Origin: Physella acuta
Taxonomy: Eukaryota; Mollusca; Gastropoda; Physidae
Reading direction: 5' to 3'
DNA: 64,000 nucleotides
Assembly (NCBI RefSeq): GCF_028476545.1
Contig: NW_026731571.1
Span: 62,001 to 126,000 of the forward strand
This document shows positions 56,740-64,000 of this stretch, piece by piece. The notes beneath the pieces are model-generated. The model was not told the origin of the DNA. It saw nothing but the letters and a program-made list of their open reading frames with translations, and did not search any database. The position numbers and the translations under genes are program-made. Numbering within the stretch: the first letter of the stretch is position 1; each line of letters opens with the position of its first letter.

Positions 56740-56880
56740 CCTCCCCCGACCCTTGACCCTTGACCCCAAGATGGGGCTGCTCTTTGACCCCATTAAGGAC
56801 CTGATTACAATGTCAAGCAGCAAGGACAAAAGTACTTGAGAAATTATTAAATTAAAAGGTCCCATCAAGGTCACATCAAG
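56740..56880 (+). promoter_or_regulatory. Cluster of nuclear-receptor half-sites
   Basis: At 56747-56766 three half-sites, CGACCC, TGACCC and TGACCC, follow each other with one base between them, a double DR1 arrangement on the minus strand. Another TTGACCCC lies near 56782. At 56865-56873 the sequence TCAAGGTCA is a perfect extended monomer site of the FTZ-F1/ERR type. The sites are seen; binding and function are inference. Confidence 0.25.
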
Positions 56881-56992
56881 CAAACACGGTTTATGTTAAT
56901 GAGCTCGAGCCGGCCCTGCGGTGATATCTTTGATGAGCTTTGTGATTACATCATGGGGTAGGGGGGGGGTCATGAGGGAACAAACTTCACTG

Positions 56993-57310
56993 GGTTGTCG
57001 CTTCCTTTAACATGGTTGTCGCATCCTTCTATTTGGTTGTCGCATCCTTCAACATGGTTGTCGCATCCTTCTATTTGGTTGTCGCAACCTGTCACATGGT
57101 TGTCGCATCCTGCCATTTGGTTGTCTCTTCCTTCAACATGGTTGTCGCATCCTGCCATTTGGTTGTCGCTTCCTTCAACATGGTTGTCGCATCCTTCTAT
57201 TTGGTTGTCGCAACCTGTCACATGGTTGTCGCATCCTGCCATTTGGTTGTCTCTTCCTTCAACATGGTTGTCGCATCCTTCTATTTGGTTGTCGCTTCCT
57301 TCAGTATGGT
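56993..57310. repeat. 21-bp minisatellite array with higher-order units
   Basis: About 15 copies of TGGTTGTCGCATCCTTCTAT or CAACA/CCATT/CACAT-ending variants are present. A block of five variants (about 105-126 bp) recurs, seen by the CAACCTGTCACA copies near 57087 and 57211. It is open on both strands because of the unit length. Confidence 0.96.
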
Positions 57311-59229
57311 CGACAATTACCTCACTACGGCTGGCCTTTACGCGATGAAGAAACTTGGATGTGTTCGGCTCTAGACAACCCGCTTACAGTAAACGGAGTT
57401 GTGACTTAGAAACGACAAACGATTCCCCTGGACAACCCCACCCCTCTAGACAACCTCCACCCCTGTAGACCCACCCCACCGTGTAACGAATATCCTGACC
57501 ACGGCCTGATCAACTTGGACTCAGCTGTCGCCAGTACGTGCTGTGGTCCGGCCTAACTAAATGAAGTGCCGGTCACCTTGCCGGATAACTGCCGGCTCTA
57601 CGTGAGTAGGTCAAGGAAGCCTTGAGACCAGACACAGCCACGTCCCTGCAAATGGTTGAGTCCGGCTTTTGTGGGGATTAGACCGGCAGATGAGACCGGC
57701 AGATCTCCTTACACGGCAAACCGCGCCATCTATTTCCTCGGGGAGTGCCAGGGGAAATAATCTCACAGATCGGAGATGTAGGACCGGAAGTCCTTCCGAT
57801 CACGTCAGGGCGCAGTGATACAGCGGCTTGCGACACCAGGGGGAGCGGTTGTGGATACTTAGGTCATGTAAGGATGATCACGTGACATGGAGTTTGGTGG
57901 ACGGCCGTCGTACGGACACGGCTGTTAACGCGTCGGCGTCAAGGGACGGTAGCCGCCGGCTGATGGGGTGTTCATGCTGCCGGACAAATAAGGAATGTTG
58001 GATGAAACATCGTGATGTGTGGGGGTAGGAGAGAAACATCGTGATGTGTGTGTGGGGGGATCAAGAGAGTATAGAACACTTGCCACTCGTGTCACCACGC
58101 TGTTCTACACCATGTGAATGTCACGGTTGTACTTGGTTCTTATGTACAAAATATCCGTGTACTCACATGCCCAACTAAATATTACACGTGTACACACCGT
58201 TACCCATGTATACACCAACGTTACACATTTACACACCAACGTTACACTTACACACCAACGTGACACACCAAGATCCCAAGCCAAAAGACTGTTTATCTGA
58301 CAGTTTCTCCTGTGTCGGGGTTGAGAAAAAAAAATTGGACGGTTAAATTACCGGTGTCGTCTGGTTCAGGTGACACCTGCCGTGTTAGAATTCAGTTTTC
58401 AAATGTTGCTTCTGTTGGTGCTCTGAGCACCACGTGACAAATGTAGCCCCGGGGGGGGGGGAGAGAGAGAGAGAGAGAGTTGTATTTTGACAACAGAAAC
58501 AATGTGTGTTGAAACAATGCATTAAAGTTTTGTGTTACCATCTAAATAGGGACTCGAAATCAGACAAATTTTACCCGTCTTAAAATCTAGCTAAATTTGT
58601 CTAAAACTTCTGACTAGTTATTTTAAAACCTGATGTAATGTCGCGCGCTGTTTTTGTGGTGCACCAGCTGTATGTGGCGCACATTTGTTGTGCGTATTAT
58701 AATGGAAGCATTGTTTGACAGTGGGAACTTGCAATATGGGATGATCATGCTGTTATTTACAAATACTAAATCAACAACAGGAATTGTGTACCTGTATACA
58801 AATAGTGTTAAGTGTCTAGACTTTAGTTGATTCTATACCTAAGCTCTTTATATTTCTAAGCTCTGCGAAAAAGCTCAATATGTTATTTCTAAGCTCTGTG
58901 AATAGCTCAATATTTATGTTCTATGTCTAAGCCCCTTGGCCTTGTCTGCGCTCTTCATACTGTAAGCTCTACTGAGCTGAGCTCTATGTCTAAGCTCCAT
59001 GCTGAGCTCTATGTCTAAGCTCCATGCAGCACATGAAGGCCTACTGAACGTGTTGGCGGGTGTGACAACATTGCCCCAATTACTTTTCCCATCTCCCTGC
59101 CCGCCATTGTTGATGACGTGCCCGGGGGGCGGGCCGACCAATCTCAGATGCATTACCCCACCAAAAGCAATTGACGAAACGGCTCAGGCCAAAAACTGAC
59201 AAACTTGCCTAGAACAGGGCCGAGTGGCT
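57311..59229. other. Mostly single-copy stretch, no gene recognised
   Basis: Loose repeats: ACCCCTCTAGACAACC words near 57430-57480, ACACACCAACGTTACAC words at 58195-58265 and AAGCTC(T/C) words at 58845-59030. A purine-rich GAGA run lies at about 58461-58480. GGGACTCGAAATCAGACAAA near 58548 resembles the AGGGCTCGAAATTAATG word at 61643. Frames at 57828-58028 and 58914-59199 have no motifs. Confidence 0.4.
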
Positions 59230-59390
59230 CAGCTTTGTACAGTTGTGTAGCTTCATGTGTAGCTTCATACCGTGTTGTTTAGCTTCTTATTTAGCTTCAT
59301 ACCATGTTCTTTAGCTTCTTACCGTTTTGTTTAGCTTCATACCGTGCTGTTTAGCTTCATGTTTAGCTTCATACCACGATGTTTCCTTCA
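59230..59390. repeat. Diverged ~20-bp tandem repeat
   Basis: About eight diverged copies share TTTAGCTTCATACCGTG. Confidence 0.8.
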
Positions 59391-59647
59391 TTTGGTACAG
59401 ACTTTTTGCTGAAGAAAACATTTCCCCTCCCTCCCCGTAACTAGAACACCGAGTACCAATATGGCCGACACACTGTCGTCCAAATATGTTAGTGTGCTTA
59501 AGTTTGTTAAGGCAGTAGGTAAAAGCTCGCGAATTTTTATTTCCTTGTCTTCTCTGTATATAACATGCAGGTAATTGTAAACTATACAGATGTATATTTT
59601 AAAAATCACGTGGTTTTAACTGAGCTTGTCATTCGTGGACAAAATTC
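59391..59647. other. Single-copy spacer between two arrays
   Basis: A 73-codon minus frame without motifs covers most of it. No repeat is seen. Confidence 0.4.
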
Positions 59648-59815
59648 TAACAAAATGCTAACAAAATGCTAACAAAATTCTAACAAAATTCTAACAAAAT
59701 GCTAACAAAATTCTAACAAAATTCTAACAAAATTCTAACAAAATGCTAACAAAATTCTAACAAAATTCTAACAAAATTCTAACAAAATGCTAACAAAATG
59801 CTAACAAAATGCTAA
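59648..59815. repeat. 11-bp minisatellite array
   Basis: About 15 copies of AACAAAATTCT or AACAAAATGCT are present, mixed in short runs. Confidence 0.96.
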
Positions 59816-60120
59816 GCAGTTTGCTGTGTGAACCTTAACCCTAGCCTGAACAAAAATGGACACGGGTTAACGTCCCTCTTGTGATACATTATCCATCACG
59901 TGACCTGCCCTGGCTACAATGATTGGTTGACTTCATGCACATTCTACCTGCATTGATTATACCCCCCCTCCCCCCTCCCCCTCCCCCTCTTTTCCTCCCT
60001 GAATGAGAAAACCGTATTTACTGATCTTCTTAATTTTCTCGGGAAAACTTTCTGAAGGGGCCACAACTAGCAGAGGGCAGGGGGGATTATCTATTAAGCT
60101 CTTTTATTTCCTCTCTGCAG
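59816..60120. other. Single-copy stretch ending in a strong acceptor
   Basis: A C-rich patch lies at about 59962-59992. The right end, CTTTTATTTCCTCTCTGCAG, is a strong splice acceptor. Confidence 0.4.
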
Positions 60121-60240
60121 TGTTACGAGAAAGAGAAAGAGAAGTGCACAAATATATTAAGCTGTTTTTTCCCGGCATGCTCGAGCCCTAAAGCTTGCTC
60201 AAACAGTGCCGGCAGGCCGACCCAGCTTCAGATGAAATAG
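60121..60240 (+). other. Candidate cysteine-rich terminal exon
   Basis: Directly after the acceptor CTCTTTTATTTCCTCTCTGCAG, one frame is open for 39 codons and ends in TAG at 60240. It starts CYEKEKEKCTNILSCFFPAC and has six cysteines in the first 26 residues. Short cysteine-rich last exons occur in secreted animal proteins, but I recognise no family. No upstream partner exon and no clear poly(A) signal close by were found. Another frame is also open across the acceptor, so the evidence is mainly the quality of the splice site. Confidence 0.2.
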
Positions 60241-60974
60241 AACTAATTCTGTTTTTTTTTATATTGGTCGGCCATCTTGCAGGCATAAATAGTATGGGGG
60301 TGAGGAAAAATTCGTTTAGTAATTTTTAAAAATTGTGATAAAGTGACCCTGGGGGTGGGGTTGGGGGGGGGGGGGGGGGTTGGAGTGATCGAAAAAACAT
60401 GTTATAACACTTTCGGTGAAGAATCGGGTAGAATATACTTTATGGATTTTTTTTTGTGTCAGTCGAAGGGGGGGGGGGGGGGAGGGGGGGGGGGTAAAAT
60501 GTATGCCAGAAAACTGGGAGAGGCGGGGTATGGTAGAAAAGCACTCAATGGGATGTGACGTAGAAAACATTTAATAAAGTCAGAAATCCTTTTATGAAAC
60601 AGATCAATCAATGGCTTGTGATCAGCAATCGATCATAGCTGCAGACAACGATCCCCGCTTAAATACTTGACCAAAAATTTGGGGGTGGGTGGGAGGGGTG
60701 GTATGTATCTGTAAATTGGTAAAAAAAAAATGGTAACTTTTTAGCGAAGATTGAAATGAAACTTTTTTTTTTATACTCTGTTGTTGTGTTGGTGGTGGTT
60801 ATTTGGTGACGTCTGCTGGTGTCTGCTGGTGTCTACTGGTGTCTGCTGGGCGCCTGCATCATAAGCCCGGGACCTCATAGATAAAATCCGCCAGGGAGCG
60901 CCCTGTCTCCGCGTCCATTTAAATACCCTCTATCACGTGACGGCTCGACCGTGGGGATCTCAGATGTAGTCACG
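60241..60974. other. Single-copy stretch with several poly-G runs
   Basis: G runs lie at 60363-60379 (17), 60468-60482 (15) and 60484-60494 (11). Three copies of GGTGTCTGCT-type words lie at 60815-60850. No gene is recognised. Confidence 0.5.
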
Positions 60975-61165
60975 TGGGCGCATCATTTTGTCAGTCTGTG
61001 AGTCGAATCATTTTGTCAGTCTGTGCTAGAATCATTTTGTCAGTCTGTGAGTCGAATCATTTTGTCAGTCTATGAGTCGAATCATTTTGCCAGTCTGTGA
61101 GTCGAATTATTTTGCCAGTCTGTGCTAGAATCATTTTGCCAGTCTGTGACTCGAATCATTTTGTC
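60975..61165. repeat. 25-bp minisatellite array
   Basis: About eight copies of GTCAGTCTGTGAGTCGAATC plus ATTTT are present, with TGCTAGAATC and TTGCCAGTC variants. Confidence 0.95.
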
Positions 61166-61735
61166 CACGATCCCCCCCCCCCCCCCCTTCCCTTGGCTGG
61201 TAAGTGATGTTTAATCACGGCGATTATTACCAGTTGAATGAGTTATTTATAACTATTAGAAGTCTGTCGCCCGCCGGTCACGGAGCCGTGCCGGACCGGT
61301 ATTGATCAGTGCCGGCTATTAAGTGCAGTCACGGCCATTGTTGGATGAAAAAAGCCGGTGCCGGAAGTCATAAAAACATGGCGCCTTGTTCACGTGTAAT
61401 TAGATACGTTGATGGGCGCGGGGCTCGGGGGGGGGGGGGGGAGATTCATTGCCGAAACCTGCAGGTCAGGGGTGAGAGGTCAGGTGATAGGGATGTAAAG
61501 GTCAGCCAAACCTGCAGGAGTAGGTGTAACGTTAACCTATCTATCAGCCAAATAGAAGGAGAACGTCCCCGGATTCTTTTTTCGGGGTCATATGCAAATG
61601 CCTTACGGCCTAAGTGGATGAACACTTAACACAACGACCACTAGGGCTCGAAATTAATGTCTAGGGGAGCTAGTGATACTATTGTAATTAACACTCATCC
61701 AATCTACATACGACCATTTAATCAGCGAACTCAGA
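61166..61735. other. Single-copy stretch next to the retroelement
   Basis: A poly-C tract of 16 lies at 61172-61187 and a poly-G tract of 15 at 61427-61441. A 106-codon plus frame at 61309-61629 has no recognisable motif. AGGGCTCGAAATTAATGTCT at about 61643 resembles a word near 58548. The retroelement's outer boundary lies somewhere between about 61658 and 61736. Confidence 0.4.
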
Positions 61736-62307
61736 TGTGGCAAAACACAAAGATGAACTAGATAAAATATTTAATGTATAAAATATCAAAAACCCAACTT
61801 ACACAATGTAGGAAAAAACACTATCACAGATTTCTACACTGTCTAAAGAACAGCTACAGGCCACACAACACTGCTGTAGTTTCTAGAATTACTTAGCGAC
61901 AAGTAATATTAAACTAGAAGACTAAATCAACTGAAGAAAGCAAGGCACACACAGGTCTTAAGTACTCTCACGTTCAAATGGTCAGAGTCTATAGCCGGAC
62001 AATGTGGACGGCTGCCTGACCAAGGTAAAACGGCCTCGTAGACTGCCAGGTCAAGATAAAACTGCCTCGTGTTGCGAGTGTGCGGGGCAATTAAAGACTT
62101 CTGTGACAGGGGAGGTTATCCTCAACTCATGTCGCCATTGGTTGGGATAATCATCTGATCAGAATCATTCAATCAGATTTTAATGGAAATTTTCTATGTC
62201 TCAAACACCTTAATAGTCAATGGAAAAACCCCAGGTGTTACACAATCATTCCATATAAGGAATTATACAATGTCAAAATAAAAATGACTCGACCTAAGTA
62301 GGTCACA
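61736..62307 (-). repeat. Candidate 3' LTR of the retroelement
   Basis: Read on the minus strand, the inner end begins TGTGACCTACTTAGG directly after a polypurine tract, as expected for an LTR start. An outer end at 61736 would read ...GCCACA, giving TGTG...CACA ends and a length of about 570 bp. Other outer ends ending in ACA (near 61683 or 61658) are possible. The matching 5' LTR lies outside the window. Confidence 0.5.
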
Positions 62308-62321
62308 TCCCCTCCCTTTTT
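62308..62321 (-). other. Polypurine tract of the retroelement
   Basis: On the minus strand, AAAAAGGGAGGGGA is an all-purine run immediately before the TGTGACC start of the candidate LTR. This is the usual plus-strand priming site in LTR elements. Confidence 0.65.
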
Positions 62322-62843
62322 GGAAGTGACAGATAGGTTCCACAAAAACATACATAAGGAACCAATCTGGCAATGAAATAACAAAAATGTTTTACAAATG
62401 TAGGCAATCAAAATCATAATACCATATGAAAATATCCCTGAACATAAAAGGGAAGTAACTCCAACTTTTACAATTGGTGAAAGGAGAGTAACCCTTCAAA
62501 AAGTAATTATACATCAAAATCCCTCAAAAAAGGGTATTACAATTTTTCCATGAGAATATTAAAAGTGGTAAACCCGCCAGGGTAAGACCTTTATTTCTAT
62601 GACTAGCTACAATATCAATTGAGTCATATGAGACATATTATTATAAAAGATTACATATAATCAAAAACCACCTTTAATTAAGGTTCACCTGAAAATAAAC
62701 AAAATATTCAACAGGATTGGAATTTTGAAAAAAATTCAAAACTCACACCACTCATTTTCATATGAGTGACACTCAAACAAAACCTGTTTATGGTCCTAAT
62801 GAACCACAAAGCATGTCACATGATCAATGTGTGTAACAAGATT

Positions 62844-64000
62844 TTACATCCTTGACAAACAATCAGCCACAACATTATCACTACCCTTAATGTGTGAAAT
62901 TTCCAGATTAAAATTTTGGAAATATAAGCACCATCTCAATATTCTTTGATTTGTCTGTCCTAACTTAGAGGTAAATTTCAGGGGATCATGGTCAGAAAAC
63001 ACTCTGACTGGATTGGTTGAAGAAGAGACATAGACTTCAAAATGTTGTAATGATAAAACCAAAGCTAAAGCTTCTTTTTCAATAGTAGAATAATTCTTTT
63101 GGTTCTCATTTAACTTCCTGGAAAAAAAGGCAATGGGATGGTCAATTCCCATGTTGTCTTCTTGAAATAGGACTGAGCCAATGGCTAAGTTGCTAGCATC
63201 AATGGCAAGTTTAAAGGGCTTGCTAAAATTTGGTGCAGCCATAACAGGAGCATTTGATAAAAATGACTTAATGGTTAAAAAAGCTTCTTGACATTTAATG
63301 GACCATTCAAATTCAACACCCTTTTTCAATAATGCAGTAAGAGGTTCAGCAATAGCTGAAAAGTTTTGACAGAACCGCCTATAGTAACCAGCCATCCCAA
63401 GGAACTTTTTGATCTCTTTACAATTTTTGGGAGGTGGTAACCTTACAATAGCATCTACTTTAGCTTCAATGGGCCGAACTTGGTTCGTTCCCACTTGATA
63501 ACCCAAATAGGTAATTGAAGCTTTACAGAAATCACTTTTATGTAAGTTTACAGTAAAATTAACTTCAGACAATTTTCTAAAAAGGTTAGTCAATTGAACA
63601 ATATGTTCTTCAAAAGTATTAGAAAATACAACTATATCATCTATGTAGGCCTCACATTGGTCTATGTCAGCAATGACAGAGTTAATGACCCTCTGGAAAG
63701 TTTGACCAGCATTTCGCATACTAAAGGGCATGCGTTTGTATCTATAAAAACCATTAGGGGTTACAAAAGCAGATATTTCTTTTGCACGGTCAGATAAGGG
63801 GATTTGCCAGTATCCTGAAAGTAAATCAATTTTGGAAATTATCTTAGCTTGACCAACTTTATCAATAACGTCCTCTATCCGAGGTAATGGATAGGAATCA
63901 GCTTTGGTGAGCGCATTCACCTTCCTAAAGTCGGTCACAAACCTGAAAGATCCACCGTCTTTCGGGACTAGGAGACATGGGGAACTCCAGCTGCTGAAAC
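62844..64000 (-). CDS. pol: Retroelement pol: reverse transcriptase and RNase H
   Basis: The frame is open from the window edge to a stop at 62844, so the protein begins outside. In order: the RT start motif SSWSSPCLLVPKDGGSFRF, then TDFRKVNALTKADSYPLPRI, the KIDLLSGYWQIPL palm segment, FVTPNGFYRYKRMPFSMRNA, and the catalytic YIDDIVVFS box. A connection region with FLGMAGYYRRFCQNFS follows. The RNase H domain has the acidic residues expected in IDASNLAIGSVLFQ, YSTIEKEALALVLSLQHFEV and FSDHDPL, and ends HIKGSDNVVADCLSRM. These are standard Ty3/gypsy motifs. Its role is copying element RNA to DNA within a virus-like particle. It is unrelated in composition to the neighbouring repeats. Confidence 0.93.
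   Translation of the reverse strand, partial: FSSWSSPCLLVPKDGGSFRFVTDFRKVNALTKADSYPLPRIEDVIDKVGQAKIISKIDLLSGYWQIPLSDRAKEISAFVTPNGFYRYKRMPFSMRNAGQTFQRVINSVIADIDQCEAYIDDIVVFSNTFEEHIVQLTNLFRKLSEVNFTVNLHKSDFCKASITYLGYQVGTNQVRPIEAKVDAIVRLPPPKNCKEIKKFLGMAGYYRRFCQNFSAIAEPLTALLKKGVEFEWSIKCQEAFLTIKSFLSNAPVMAAPNFSKPFKLAIDASNLAIGSVLFQEDNMGIDHPIAFFSRKLNENQKNYSTIEKEALALVLSLQHFEVYVSSSTNPVRVFSDHDPLKFTSKLGQTNQRILRWCLYFQNFNLEISHIKGSDNVVADCLSRM

Larger units (their letters stand above)
61736..64000 (-). mobile_element. Ty3/gypsy-type LTR retroelement, 3' part, Gmr1-like
   Basis: The element runs on the minus strand and is cut by the right edge of the window. Parts seen, in element order, are reverse transcriptase, RNase H, a short stretch with no domain I recognise, a polypurine tract and a candidate 3' LTR. 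The RT/RH sequence is of the metavirid (Ty3/gypsy) type. RNase H as the last domain before the LTR agrees with the Gmr1-like branch known from fish and marine invertebrates, which carries integrase upstream of RT. The visible pol part looks whole, with no breaks seen; the rest cannot be judged. The open frame suggests a fairly young copy, but with only one LTR no age can be estimated. It lacks the tandem-repeat character of the rest of the window. Confidence 0.85.

Overview
The window looks like intergenic or intronic DNA from an animal nuclear genome, most likely a marine invertebrate and perhaps a gastropod mollusc. Coding density is very low, candidate exons have GT/AG borders, and there are long poly-G/poly-C runs. 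The one clear protein-coding segment is a Ty3/gypsy-type retroelement pol of a lineage common in fish and marine invertebrates. The species assignment is inference: no host gene is recognised.

The dominant content is tandem repeats. About 60 separate arrays of mostly unrelated units (11 to 56 bp) cover, by my tally, close to 20 kb, about 30% of the window. Main blocks: 25 bp at 0.7-1.5 kb; 41/42 bp at 4.0-4.5 kb; 21, 20 and 16 bp in succession at 7.3-8.7 kb; 29 bp at 13.8-14.3 kb; a near-pure 17 bp array at 15.0-15.7 kb; 52 bp at 21.4-21.9 kb; a 3.1 kb array of about 130 copies of a 24 bp unit at 23.7-26.8 kb; 30 bp at 43.5-44.4 kb; 32 bp at 44.8-45.4 kb; 56 bp at 46.4-47.0 kb; 26 bp at 47.8-49.05 kb; 30 bp at 54.1-54.7 kb. 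Most long open frames in the window, on either strand, come from these arrays and are not genes.

Between arrays lie single-copy stretches without recognisable genes. A few hold gene-like signals: a 53-nt segment at 41756-41808 between a good acceptor and a consensus donor; a Thr/Pro/Ser repeat at 55147-55561 with splice-like borders; a possible cysteine-rich last exon at 60121-60240; a 97-codon minus-strand frame with a signal-peptide-like start at 30546-30839; and weaker candidates at 3851-4016 and 53438-53474. None is assigned to a gene.

Several observations may matter functionally. The 32 bp array carries 13 perfect TGACGTCA (CRE) palindromes. The 21 bp array at 49.4 kb carries 11 YY1-like ATGGCGG cores. 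Two GTCACGTGAC palindromes sit 23 bp apart in a CpG-rich stretch at 50.4 kb. A run of nuclear-receptor half-sites lies at 56.7-56.9 kb. A GTCACAGG-plus-A-run minisatellite occurs at three loci in both orientations, with partly shared flanks, which suggests it was carried by a mobile element.

At the right edge (about 61.7-64.0 kb, minus strand) is the 3' part of an LTR retroelement: RT and RNase H, a polypurine tract and a candidate LTR. RNase H is the last recognisable domain before the LTR, as expected in the Gmr1-like branch, where integrase precedes RT. No bacterial genes, CRISPR array, rRNA or convincing tRNA gene was seen.
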